From Hallerella sp963629575 (GTDB lineage Bacteria > Fibrobacterota > Fibrobacteria > Fibrobacterales > Fibrobacteraceae), in the NCBI GenBank assembly GCA_963629575.1, contig CAVGIM010000025.1:1-37402 (forward strand): a DNA stretch of 37,402 bases, read 5' to 3'. How positions within the stretch are numbered: position 1 is the first letter of the stretch; the number at the start of each line of letters is the position of its first letter. The notes beneath the pieces were generated by a model. It saw nothing but the letters and a program-made list of their open reading frames with translations, was not told the DNA's origin and did not search any database. Shown here piece by piece: positions 14,489-22,532 of the stretch. The translations under genes were made by a program, and so were the position numbers.

Positions 14489-16764
14489 AGATGACGCTAG
14501 TACCGCAGCAGTACTTTGACGGAGACGGGAATCCTCTTGTCGGGAGGCTTTCCGTATTCGACCGATCGACGGACGTTCCGGGAACGGATGTTTCCGGCAA
14601 GTACACGAAAATCTACACGTTCGCCGACGGCGAGTATTCGGACGCGGCGAACCCGCAATTTCTCGACTCCGAGGGTCGGCTTCCGTCTTCCGTGTATTTC
14701 GACGCGGCGGTGGTATCGGTAAGGCTCGAACGCTACACTGGCGACTCGTCGATGGGTTCGGACGACGACCCGGAGCACTGGGAGACAGTGGACACATACG
14801 ACGCCGGGATGGAATGGGACGACCCAGCGCCAACGGCGAGCGTCGGGAGCGTCGAGGAGTTGAAGAACGCCCCGGTCGCCATGTCGCCAGTCCTTGTCAC
14901 GGGATACTACCGCGACGGAGACTGCCCCGCGAGAATCTACCTGTGGGATGCCGACTGCACCGTGTCTCAAGACGGCGGCTATGTCGTGAAAAGTTCCGTC
15001 TCGGATTCAGGGCGGTGGGTCATGCTATGGGGTTGCGATACGCTGCCTTGCACGCTCTATGGAGTCTTTCCTGGGAAGCTCGACAACCTGAACGCTCTCT
15101 TCGGCTATGCGGAATCTGTGGGGACTGCAGGCCTCGCGACAGCTAGGAAAATCCGGTTCGTCAACGGAGATTACGAGACGGGAGCGCTGGACTACCTGAC
15201 AGGAAAGGAGCTTGCGTTCGACGAGAAGGCTCGCTTTACGGGGACAGGAATCGTGAAATGTCCTCGCGTGCGTGTCAAGCCCGGGGGAAACGGTTTCGCC
15301 GCGGACTTCGTCTTCACTTCCGTGAACGAGGAGGCGCATTCGTCCTGGTTCAGGACGATGGACGGCTTTTTCGGATGCAAGGGGAGGAAGCTCGTAATAG
15401 ACGCGACAAGCTATTTCCATGCTTCCGGAAGGTCGCTTTCCGGAAAGAAGGTGATCGAATATGCAGAGATTGAGGCTCGGACGGTCCTTTCAGAGAAATA
15501 TGCGGACATGTACGGCGACGGGGCGTACCTGTACCTTGACCATTGCTCCATAGGCGGAACCCCTTTCGGTCCGAAAGACAATGTCGTTTTCCTTGGAATG
15601 ACGTTCGAAAGGACATGGTTCAGACAGGACATGAGGCTTGCCGAGTTCCGCTTCGGAAAGATAGCGGACGGCGCCAGGATTCAGGTCCTTTCTTCGGACG
15701 GAAACGTCCTCGACATCTTCCGCTTCGTTTCCGCGGACGTTTACATCAAGGCGATAGTCGCTGACGGACAGACTTCGGTTTCTCTGTGCGGCAAGACAGC
15801 CTCCTCGCTTCCGGACGAAATCGTGGCGGCTTCGTGTGGTTCGCTGGGAATCGTCGAGAGAAGTTCGGGGACGCTATCGCTATCCGACATCGACATTGGA
15901 ACGGCGGACGTTTCCGGCTGCGCCCTGTCGCTCGACCGGGTGCGGATTTTTGGCGGCAAGATTGCGAAGTCGAGAATCGACGCGCGCTCCTGCTCGTTTT
16001 CGTGCGAAATCGTGGACCAGTCGGATGCCGATGGCTACGAGGGCGCGTGCCCGGTCACTGCCTACGACAGCTATTTTTCGACCCAGGTCGGGGCGGAGAA
16101 CATCTCGCTCGCCGGATGCAAGGTAAACGGCAAGGTTTCGGTGCGTCCGTTCCTCGATTCGGGAAACAGGACGGTCTATTATGCCGCATTCGATGGTTGC
16201 GTCTTCCTAGGGGACGGAATGGTGGAATTTCTTCCGCCGATACGCTCCAGTACCGCTACCTCCTGGACGCAGATCGAGGCTGCGGCGGTGTCGATACTGG
16301 ACTGCCGTTTCGCAGGAACTTCTGCCGAAGGCGTCTCCATGCCGCGGTTCGTGTATCGTGGAGACGAGTATGGGACTGGCGCGGTAAAGCTGTTCGCGAA
16401 TGACGCCGAAATCTCGTACGAATACCGGGGGAACTCGGGGAACTGCCCGCTCGAAGCTGTCACGGGGCGGCTCAGCAATCTGGAAGTCATAGAACTGGAT
16501 GGCGCAAACTTCGCTACGATGCTTGCGCGCGTATTCTACCTCGGGGCTGGAAAGACGCAGTCGTCCGTGCCACACGGGAACATGCCCGTGTACTCGCACG
16601 TAGCGACATCGGGATTTTCGGACATGAACTACCGCTACCACACGTTCAGATACGGGGAGCCGGCGACGACGGCGTGGCCGAACGACCAGTTCTACGGGCG
16701 TCTCGAAATCGGGATGGAGAAAAGCGACGAGGGTGGCGTCTATCTTGGAATGACGCTCCGCTAG
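14485..16764 (+). CDS. Tailspike / receptor-binding protein
   Basis: A 759-residue protein linked to the portal gene by an ATGA overlap. Residues 1-110 form a head-binding domain of the P22 gp9 kind (QQYFDGDGNPLVGRLSVFDR, NPQFLDSEGRLPSSVYFDAA). Residues 120-640 have repeated short strands with Cys/Ser/Asp turns, as in a right-handed beta-helix, and a final domain follows. Tailspikes bind and often cleave surface polysaccharide. I see no certain catalytic residues. The unusual number of cysteines for a phage adhesin may reflect host surface or intracellular folding. Confidence 0.7.
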   Translation: MKMTLVPQQYFDGDGNPLVGRLSVFDRSTDVPGTDVSGKYTKIYTFADGEYSDAANPQFLDSEGRLPSSVYFDAAVVSVRLERYTGDSSMGSDDDPEHWETVDTYDAGMEWDDPAPTASVGSVEELKNAPVAMSPVLVTGYYRDGDCPARIYLWDADCTVSQDGGYVVKSSVSDSGRWVMLWGCDTLPCTLYGVFPGKLDNLNALFGYAESVGTAGLATARKIRFVNGDYETGALDYLTGKELAFDEKARFTGTGIVKCPRVRVKPGGNGFAADFVFTSVNEEAHSSWFRTMDGFFGCKGRKLVIDATSYFHASGRSLSGKKVIEYAEIEARTVLSEKYADMYGDGAYLYLDHCSIGGTPFGPKDNVVFLGMTFERTWFRQDMRLAEFRFGKIADGARIQVLSSDGNVLDIFRFVSADVYIKAIVADGQTSVSLCGKTASSLPDEIVAASCGSLGIVERSSGTLSLSDIDIGTADVSGCALSLDRVRIFGGKIAKSRIDARSCSFSCEIVDQSDADGYEGACPVTAYDSYFSTQVGAENISLAGCKVNGKVSVRPFLDSGNRTVYYAAFDGCVFLGDGMVEFLPPIRSSTATSWTQIEAAAVSILDCRFAGTSAEGVSMPRFVYRGDEYGTGAVKLFANDAEISYEYRGNSGNCPLEAVTGRLSNLEVIELDGANFATMLARVFYLGAGKTQSSVPHGNMPVYSHVATSGFSDMNYRYHTFRYGEPATTAWPNDQFYGRLEIGMEKSDEGGVYLGMTLR

Positions 16765-16766
16765 GC

Positions 16767-16777
16767 GTGTAAACTTG
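16767..16777 (+). promoter_or_regulatory. Phage motif GTGTAAACTTG, site 4
   Basis: The motif fills the 18-bp gap between tailspike and fibre genes and ends 5 bp before the ATG at 16783. The fibre gene has no Shine-Dalgarno sequence. If TAAACT acts as a -10 box the message would begin at or next to the ATG. Confidence 0.5.
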
Positions 16778-16782
16778 GGCAA

Positions 16783-18168
16783 ATGCTCAAGTACCTATTC
16801 GACCCGAACATACAGTTTCTTGACACCTCCGGCGCGATAAACGTCGGCGGACACCTGGAAGTCTATCAGGCATATACGGACGACGCCGCGACGACTTACG
16901 CGGACATTTCCGGAAACGCTATGAACCCGCAGAAGATTCCGCTGGATTCGAACGGACGCGCGACCGTTGCGGTCGATGACGGCAAGTCGTACAGGCTCGA
17001 AGTCTATGCGGAAGGAGGTCTCCTTCTGTGGACAGTCCAGCCGTACATGCCGTCGGGAACAATCGTGAACCTTCCCGTGATCGTGGACGGTACGGAAAAC
17101 GAAATAGACGTTTCGGAATCCTTGTCTGCAAGCGAGAAGACGTTCACCGTGTCTCTTTCGGAAATCGTGAAGAAATCCATTGGCGACCTGGACAAGTCGC
17201 TTTCCGACGAGACGAAGGCGAGAAAGGAAGCCGACAAATCGATAAATGACAGTATCTCGGCGATAGGCGACGCGCTTTCCACGGAAACGACCGAGCGCAA
17301 GGAAGCGGACGCGGAGCTTGCCAAGGCGATAGCCGGGAAGCAGTCTCCGTTGCAGGACGGGGACAACATCCACATCGACGAGAACAGCAAGATAAACGTC
17401 GTTGGCAGGAAGACGCTGGCCGTCGAAAGTCCTCTGACGGTCACGAAGACAAGCACCCAGCTGATACTCGGAATCCGTCCGGACGCGTTCGCGACGGCGG
17501 ACGACATCGCGAGCGAGGCTACGGAGAGAAAGTCTGCCGACGACACGCTGGAATCGTCGATTGCCGGAAAGCAGGACGGCAAGTTCACGTTTGACCCCAA
17601 CTCGAGCACTCATTCCGAAGTGATGGCGGCGATAATTGCCGGACGGACAATCGTATCCGGTTCCGGCTCTTCACTCGCAACGTGGCAGGGTTCCATCATC
17701 GGCGCCATCGCGAACCTGTTTCGCCTCTACGGAACGGAAGTCTTCCACTACTACTACTCGTTCGGACAGTGGGCGTTAGAGAGACAGTCTCTGGCGACAG
17801 TCCCGGCAATGGGACGTCTCACGATTCCTATGAACGGGACGGGGACATTCTCGTACGGCGACTGGACTTTCGCCTTTTCCGTGAACTCGATACAGGCCGC
17901 AGTCGTGAACATAAAGAACGAGAAGGCGACTTCTGCGGACATCTTCTCGGAATCGAGGACCTACGGAAACACGGTCCGCCTTGTCGGACAGGACCTTTCG
18001 TCCGGGAAGGACATCGTCTATAGCGGAAACGGGGACTTCCAGTCGATCCCGGCAAGGATAGTCATGGACATCCGGACGGGATCGGAATGGATTGAGCTGC
18101 GGATAATGCAGTTCACTTCCGGATCGAACCTTGTCATCGACTACCGGATAGGAGGCGCGAATGGCTAA
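16783..18168 (+). CDS. Tail fibre protein with head-binding domain
   Basis: A 461-residue protein. Residues 1-95 repeat the head-binding plan of the preceding tailspike (YLFDPNIQFLDTSGAINVGG, NPQKIPLDSNGRATVAV). Residues 125-190 and 240-265 carry a heptad-like repeat (ETKARKEADKSI, ETTERKEADAEL, EATERKSADDTL) expected to form a trimeric stalk. The C-terminal 170 residues are a beta-rich tip. A second adhesin sharing the same anchor suggests broadened or switched receptor use. Confidence 0.7.
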   Translation: MLKYLFDPNIQFLDTSGAINVGGHLEVYQAYTDDAATTYADISGNAMNPQKIPLDSNGRATVAVDDGKSYRLEVYAEGGLLLWTVQPYMPSGTIVNLPVIVDGTENEIDVSESLSASEKTFTVSLSEIVKKSIGDLDKSLSDETKARKEADKSINDSISAIGDALSTETTERKEADAELAKAIAGKQSPLQDGDNIHIDENSKINVVGRKTLAVESPLTVTKTSTQLILGIRPDAFATADDIASEATERKSADDTLESSIAGKQDGKFTFDPNSSTHSEVMAAIIAGRTIVSGSGSSLATWQGSIIGAIANLFRLYGTEVFHYYYSFGQWALERQSLATVPAMGRLTIPMNGTGTFSYGDWTFAFSVNSIQAAVVNIKNEKATSADIFSESRTYGNTVRLVGQDLSSGKDIVYSGNGDFQSIPARIVMDIRTGSEWIELRIMQFTSGSNLVIDYRIGGANG

Positions 18169-19171
18169 CGACATCCTCGACACGGGAACCGACCTGATCG
18201 CCGCGGAAGGAGGAGGCGGTTCGTCGAACATCCTCGTGGTGAGCTACGGAGACACGACGCGCTCGCTGTCCGAGTTCTCCCAATACGACACGGTGCTCAT
18301 GCAGATGAACGACAAGACGTTCTATCTAGCGGAGCTTTCCTCTTCCAGGGCGCACTTCGTCACGAGCTACTCAATCAACGGCAAGACGGCGACGGAGACA
18401 TGCGACTACGACGGGACCGCGTGGAGCGCGGTATCGGTGGCGTCTCTCGACAAGGTGGCGGTGGATTCCGCCAGCGAGGCGGACTATCTGGACGAGGTGC
18501 TCGTCTCGGACTCCGACCTGGTTTCCCTCGTCAAGGCGGACGGGAAGCTGCACGTCCAGGTGAACACGGCGGTTTCCTATGACCCCAAAATCCAGACGCT
18601 GGACGAGTTCGCGGTGAACACTTCCACGAGCAACTACGGATCGTATGCGCTGAACACCGGCTACTCGAAGCTGGCATGGCAGGACAAGAAGTCGTATTCC
18701 TACCTGAACGCCATCGTCTATCAGGCGATGAGAATCGCCACGTCGCAGGGCGTGATAACGAAGTGCAATGTCGCGCTGACCGGCAACCTGTCCGGGGACG
18801 CGCCGTGCTTCAACGTCGCCCTGTTCTACACGGACGGGACGCTTCTCGGCTCCACGGGGCTCGTGTTTCCCAAGGAGACGGGAGCGACGGACGCCGGGAA
18901 CCAGCTGCTGACCGTCGATATGGTTTCGGCATTCGACGACGCCTTGAACCTGAAGCGAAACACGCGATACATCGTCCAGGTCTGGTCCTGCGGATGCCAG
19001 CTCGCGGCGTATTCCCATGGCACGACATACAACTACAACTACGACTACACGCTCAGGCAGAACCTGCAGACATCGACATCCACTTCCGACTGGGTATCGG
19101 TCGCCAGCTCCAGCTTCGCCAGGGCGGAAACGGTGCCCTACGTCTCGTTCGGCGCAAGCGAAATCGCATAG
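18161..19171 (+). CDS. Tail fibre or fibre-tip protein
   Basis: A 336-residue protein that overlaps the fibre gene by 8 nt. A Gly-rich N-terminus (AAEGGGGSSN) leads into an alternating strand pattern. The second half (residues 140-330) looks like a carbohydrate-binding beta-sandwich (SYLNAIVYQAMRIATSQGVI, SWDWVS-like ending). No family is certain. Order and composition suggest a distal adhesin working with the two upstream proteins. Confidence 0.55.
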   Translation: MANDILDTGTDLIAAEGGGGSSNILVVSYGDTTRSLSEFSQYDTVLMQMNDKTFYLAELSSSRAHFVTSYSINGKTATETCDYDGTAWSAVSVASLDKVAVDSASEADYLDEVLVSDSDLVSLVKADGKLHVQVNTAVSYDPKIQTLDEFAVNTSTSNYGSYALNTGYSKLAWQDKKSYSYLNAIVYQAMRIATSQGVITKCNVALTGNLSGDAPCFNVALFYTDGTLLGSTGLVFPKETGATDAGNQLLTVDMVSAFDDALNLKRNTRYIVQVWSCGCQLAAYSHGTTYNYNYDYTLRQNLQTSTSTSDWVSVASSSFARAETVPYVSFGASEIA

Positions 19172-19179
19172 GAGGGAGA

Positions 19180-19479
19180 ATGTATTCGAGAAAGGAATAT
19201 CTGGAAAGCGACGACTGCTGGAAACAGTCCACGGCTCTCTCGTACAGCGGCCTTGACTGGAACTACTACATCGGGCTGGAACTCGACAGGGACCTGCACG
19301 AGAGACTGCTTTCGTTCCCTGCGTCCGAGGTGCTTCCGTTCGCGTCCATCCTGCCTCTAATCCGCAGCGGCTACCTTGCGACGGCCAGGTCGCTCGTGGA
19401 GACCACGACAGTGACGGAAGACCTTGCGGAAACCAGGCAATGGCTGATAGACTCCCTCGCGGAGGCGGACGACCTATGA
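19180..19479 (+). CDS. Small phage protein, fibre-linked, unknown
   Basis: A 99-residue acidic protein (MYSRKEYLESDDCWKQSTAL to DSLAEADDL). GGAGGGAG immediately precedes the ATG. It overlaps the following holin candidate by ATGA. Small acidic helical proteins at this place are often fibre chaperones, but nothing in the sequence proves that. Confidence 0.55.
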   Translation: MYSRKEYLESDDCWKQSTALSYSGLDWNYYIGLELDRDLHERLLSFPASEVLPFASILPLIRSGYLATARSLVETTTVTEDLAETRQWLIDSLAEADDL

Positions 19480-19688
19480 CGGAAATCGTGAACATCATCC
19501 AGAACGCGTCGCCAGTGCTCGCGGCAGTCATCATCGGGCTTGTCTATTCCGTCCGGTCGCAGGCGAAGGAGATAGCGGAGCTCAAGAAGCGGATAGGCGA
19601 ATACGACGCGATGAAGATTTCCGCGCAGCTCGCCGGCATCCAGACGGACCTAGAGTGGATAAAGCAGAGACTGGAGGAAAGGAGATGA
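19476..19688 (+). CDS. Holin candidate
   Basis: A 70-residue protein with one membrane helix (ASPVLAAVIIGLVYSV, residues 11-26) and a C-terminal charged coiled coil (KEIAELKKRIGEYDAM). It is joined by ATGA overlaps on both sides and lies just before the lysis gene region. Single-helix proteins of this shape occur as holins or spanin-like lysis accessories. It could also be a structural membrane anchor. Confidence 0.5.
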   Translation: MTEIVNIIQNASPVLAAVIIGLVYSVRSQAKEIAELKKRIGEYDAMKISAQLAGIQTDLEWIKQRLEERR

Positions 19689-20170
19689 ACTTCAGGCTGA
19701 AGTCGTGGGACCCGTTCTCGTGGTCGAGGCTGAAGGGCGGGCTCTTCCGCCTGGACTGCGACATGGACGCGACGTGGACGGACAACGACGGGAACGAATA
19801 CCGCTTCCGGTTCTTCCGCGGTCTCACCTGGGACGGCGCGAGCGTGCCGAGACCGTTCCGCTGGTATCTCCCGAACATCGACGAGAACAACCTGCCATAC
19901 ACGCTCGCCGGGCTCGTCCACGACTTCCTCTACGGAAGCGAGAAGCTCCCGAAGGACGTGGCGGACGACATCTTCCGGGGGACGATGCGCGACGCCGGGA
20001 TTCCGAGACGCAAGGCTAGCTTCGCGGAGTGGCTCGTGGAGCGATTCGCCGGAGGACACTACGGAAGGAGAAAGGACAGGAACGGGATCCGGTTCTACGG
20101 GAAACTGAAAATCGTCCGCAACCCTGACGCGCTTTCCCGTGAACCGACGGTGGGCGAGGTGTTCGGATGA
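19685..20170 (+). CDS. DUF1353 family phage protein
   Basis: A 161-residue protein with the DUF1353 hallmarks: GLTWDGASVPRPFRW (residues 45-59), LAGLVHDFLYGSEKLP (77-92), a DDIFRGTMRDAGI helix, then WLVERFAGG. The conserved Asp and His suggest a small hydrolase fold, possibly a metal-dependent peptidase or amidase. In phages it sits beside lysis genes, as here. Both ends are ATGA-coupled. Confidence 0.75.
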   Translation: MNFRLKSWDPFSWSRLKGGLFRLDCDMDATWTDNDGNEYRFRFFRGLTWDGASVPRPFRWYLPNIDENNLPYTLAGLVHDFLYGSEKLPKDVADDIFRGTMRDAGIPRRKASFAEWLVERFAGGHYGRRKDRNGIRFYGKLKIVRNPDALSREPTVGEVFG

Positions 20171-20454
20171 TCGGCGACGGATACAGGAGCTTCCAGGAAT
20201 CGGCCGCTTTCGATACGGGATACCGCAGGGCGTGCTCCGACATCCTGGAAATCCTGGAAAGGGCCGAGTGGACTCGAATCATAAAGCGCGAGGGAATGGA
20301 GCTGTTGCGCCTCCTTTGCGTGCCGGAGAACCTCGAGTCGGTCGCGACAGGCGACGCGGACCTCTTCGTCCGCCACAGCTCGAAGGCAAAGGACGGAAAG
20401 GGAAGGTTTCACCTGGAAAGGCGCATAAACAAGGCCGCCGGGAAATGTGCATAA
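20167..20454 (+). CDS. Small phage protein, unknown
   Basis: A 95-residue, mixed-charge helical protein (MIGDGYRSFQESAAFDTGYR to RRINKAAGKCA), coupled to the DUF1353 gene by ATGA. No family is recognised. Two short hairpins follow it (20477-20490 and 20498-20512) but neither has a clean T run. Confidence 0.55.
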   Translation: MIGDGYRSFQESAAFDTGYRRACSDILEILERAEWTRIIKREGMELLRLLCVPENLESVATGDADLFVRHSSKAKDGKGRFHLERRINKAAGKCA

Positions 20455-20549
20455 GACTTCCGGGAAAGGCGCAAAATCGCCGTTTTACGAGAAAAAATCT
20501 CGCAAACCGATACAAAATGTCTAGAAACATGCCGAAAAGGAGGCAAAGA

Positions 20550-20900
20550 ATGAAAAAGGAGACAGCGACAGGAACGGCGACGAAGCCGGGAAAGGTCAAG
20601 GTCAAAAGGGAAACGGCACGCCCGATTCCGCGGAGAGCGGAGAAGGCGCCACGGAAGCCGGCCAAGGGCAAAGCCGCGGAACGGGAAGTCGAGCGGACGA
20701 AGGAACTCGTCCGCAAGGCCCATCCGCTCGCGGCGGCCCTGCTCGGGTTCCTGGAATCCGTCGGGATGAGACCGACCGCCGTCGTCAGGCTCGAGATCGA
20801 CAGGCCGGAAAGAAAGCCGGGAAGGAAGAAGCCGACCGCGCGCAAGGCGGAAGGACCGAAGGCGAAAAAGAAAGTAGCCAAGATGAAGGCAGCCAAGTGA
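20550..20900 (+). CDS. Histone H1-like basic DNA-binding protein
   Basis: A 116-residue protein dominated by Lys, Arg, Ala and Pro. A basic N-terminal arm (KPGKVKVKRETARPIPRRAE) and a Lys/Ala C-terminal tail (RKKPTARKAEGPKAKKKVAK) flank a small hydrophobic helix (HPLAAALLGFLESVGMRP). This is the plan of bacterial H1-like proteins. AAGGAGG lies 6 bp before the ATG; an ATG at 20529 is a weaker alternative. It could compact DNA for packaging or bind nucleic acid during infection. Both are inferences. Confidence 0.6.
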   Translation: MKKETATGTATKPGKVKVKRETARPIPRRAEKAPRKPAKGKAAEREVERTKELVRKAHPLAAALLGFLESVGMRPTAVVRLEIDRPERKPGRKKPTARKAEGPKAKKKVAKMKAAK

Positions 20901-21355
20901 TGGAGTTCCCGAAGCACTTCAAGCTCTCGGAGCTTGTCCGCACCGACACGGGACTCCCGAACGTGCCGACATGGGAACAGGCGAAAAACCTGAACAGGCT
21001 GGGGCTTTTCCTTGACTGGGCGCGACGCCTGTATGGAGGCCCAATACGGGTGAACAGCGGATTCCGGAGTCCGGAAGTGAACCGGGCGGTCGGCGGAGTC
21101 GAGAGTTCGGCGCACATGAAGGGACTTGCCGCGGACATCGTTCCGTCCGACGGCACTGCGGATAACTTCACCAGGCTGCTCGGCGCGCTCGAAAGGGCTG
21201 TGCCGGAGACCGTCTATTCCGCGGACATCCCGGTGGCGCTCGACCAGCTGATCGTCTATTGCCATTCTCCGGGAAAGGTGTCTTCGGTCATCCGCTTCTT
21301 CCACGTGGGCGTTTCCATCGACGGCAAGCCCCGGAGGCAGGTGCTCTGGAAGTGA
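20900..21355 (+). CDS. Peptidase M15 endolysin (zinc D,D- or L,D-peptidase)
   Basis: A 151-residue peptidoglycan peptidase of the M15_3 type. Zinc ligands are His72 and Asp79 in SSAHMKGLAADI and His135 in FFHVGVS; IRVNSGFRSPEVNRAVGG is the usual substrate-loop region. It would cut stem-peptide bonds to release phage. There is no signal peptide, so it needs the holin. The ATG overlaps the upstream stop (TGATG), suggesting coupled translation. Confidence 0.85.
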   Translation: MEFPKHFKLSELVRTDTGLPNVPTWEQAKNLNRLGLFLDWARRLYGGPIRVNSGFRSPEVNRAVGGVESSAHMKGLAADIVPSDGTADNFTRLLGALERAVPETVYSADIPVALDQLIVYCHSPGKVSSVIRFFHVGVSIDGKPRRQVLWK

Positions 21356-21369
21356 GGGAGGGAAACCCA

Positions 21370-21789
21370 ATGGAAAGGCTACGCCGCCGCGACTACGCGA
21401 TAACGGGCGAGACGCCCGCGCAGAAGAACTCGCAGACGTTCAACGCGCGCACCCGGACGATGGTCAAGAGCCCGCAGTTCCGCCGCTGGCGGGATTCGGC
21501 GCTCGTGCAAATCCGGGCGCAGGGAATCCCGGAAAGGCCGTATCCGTATGCGGAAATAGAAATCCTGTTCGTGCACTCGGACCTGCGGAGGCGTGACGGC
21601 GACAACCAGCTCTCGAGCGTGCAGGACCTGCTCGTGAAGGCGGGCGTCATCCTTGACGATTGCTGGACGCGCATCGGCACGCCCCGCGTCTCCCACGCCG
21701 TCGGGAAGGAGGCTAGGTGCGAAATCCGGGTGTTCGAGACCAGCCCGGCGGACTGGAAAGGGGAAATGCTTGAAACGAAAAGTGTGTAA
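21370..21789 (+). CDS. rusA: RusA-family Holliday junction resolvase
   Basis: A 139-residue protein with the RusA core RRRDGDNQLSSVQDLLVKAG (acidic residues at 76, 78 and 96-97), which binds magnesium and cuts branched DNA. In packaging it clears junctions that would block the terminase. The start after GGGAGGGAAACCC is well supported. RusA genes normally sit in early regions, so its place at the end of the late block is unusual. Sequence composition changes to AT-rich directly after its stop. Confidence 0.8.
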   Translation: MERLRRRDYAITGETPAQKNSQTFNARTRTMVKSPQFRRWRDSALVQIRAQGIPERPYPYAEIEILFVHSDLRRRDGDNQLSSVQDLLVKAGVILDDCWTRIGTPRVSHAVGKEARCEIRVFETSPADWKGEMLETKSV

Positions 21790-21811
21790 AAGATGTGTCG
21801 CTTCCGTCTAG

Positions 21812-22115
21812 CCATTGCGGTTGTTGGCTTCCGCCTATTATACTAAAATTGGCGTTAAACGTGAATTGGTTGGTGCTTGGAATACAGGTAGATCTGATAT
21901 TACGCGCGAAAATTTGGCAAAATTATTTAAGGCTGGTATGTTCTTTTCCGAAGCTTTCGGCGATATTTGTCTAGACGAACCCAATGATAAAAAGAACCCA
22001 GAAGACAATGACTCTATGTCAATTGTCGTGGAAGGACTTGAGAAAATTATAAAGACAATTAAAACCCAAACTAACCCAAAAAAAGCAGTAATAGTAAGAG
22101 TAATAGTATTATTTA
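21812..22115 (+). pseudogene. AT-rich remnant of an XRE-type regulator
   Basis: After RusA the sequence turns AT-rich. A frame open from 21812 gives IGVKRELVGAWNTGRSDITR and then LAKLFKAGMFFSEAFGDI. This matches helices 3-5 of an XRE repressor, where LxxGM-xx-E-x-FG is common in phage regulators. The first helix and a proper ATG are missing, and the frame runs on through the terminator at 22116 to 22264. The low GC contrasts with the flanks. I read it as the truncated end of a regulator brought in by recombination. Confidence 0.45.
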
Positions 22116-22155
22116 AAAGAAGTACTCTCCCTATAGAGGAGAGTATTTCTTTTTT
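22116..22155 (+). terminator. Strong Rho-independent terminator, right copy
   Basis: A 15-bp stem with 7-nt loop followed by TTTTTT, identical to bases 1-40. It would stop phage late transcription before the toxin-antitoxin genes. Confidence 0.8.
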
Positions 22156-22170
22156 GGTCCTTTTTTCTTT
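22116..22170. repeat. Exact 55-bp repeat, copy 2
   Basis: Identical to bases 1-55. Homology stops at 22171. Confidence 0.9.
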
Positions 22171-22183
22171 TGCGTCCCGACAA

Positions 22184-22224
22184 ACAAAAAAAATACCCGC
22201 CGCAAGACACGGCGGGGCGTATTT
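22184..22224 (-). terminator. Terminator of the BrnT/BrnA-type operon
   Basis: Read on the minus strand, GCCG-rich arms (AAATAC-CCGCCG at 22191-22202 against 22210-22224, with a 3-nt bulge) form a hairpin followed by a run of T (complement of 22184-22193). It lies 24 bp after the antitoxin stop. Confidence 0.7.
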
Positions 22225-22247
22225 TCCCAGTGGGGCTTTCCGGTTCG

Positions 22248-22532
22248 CTAGACCGGGACCTTGAAGGCTATCCCCCCGTTCACGTACCTGTGGATGAGCG
22301 AGTTGATGAGCGTCTGGTACGGCATGCCCGCCTCGCGCGCCTTCCGGCGGATGCCGACGAGGTCGTCCGGCTGGACCCGGAGCGATATGGTCTTCGCCGC
22401 CGCTATCCGCCCGACCGCGGAACGGATCCGCGCTTCTTCCGCTTCCGGCAGCCGGACGTCCGGCGCGTTTTCCACGGCTTCCATGAGTTCCCGTTCCTCG
22501 TCGTCGAACGGCTTGTCGATGAGTTCTACCAT
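22248..22532 (-). CDS. BrnA/CopG-type antitoxin
   Basis: A 94-residue protein. The first 40 residues are acidic (MVELIDKPFDDEERELMEAV). A ribbon-helix-helix follows (AKTISLRVQPDDLVGIRRKA, then YQTLINSLIHRYVNG). The ATG at 22532 has AAAGGAGG 5 bp upstream. It overlaps the end of the toxin frame (TTATGGTAG), the usual BrnTA arrangement. It should bind and silence the toxin and repress the promoter at 22800. It looks intact although its toxin is broken. Confidence 0.75.
   Translation of the reverse strand: MVELIDKPFDDEERELMEAVENAPDVRLPEAEEARIRSAVGRIAAAKTISLRVQPDDLVGIRRKAREAGMPYQTLINSLIHRYVNGGIAFKVPV

Noticed and set aside
20477..20512. Terminator before the H1-like gene
   Set aside because: Two short stems are present but neither is followed by a proper T run.
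21785..21796. GTGTAAAAGATG as another copy of the phage motif
   Set aside because: Only GTGTAAA matches; the ACTTG half is missing and it is the end of the RusA gene.
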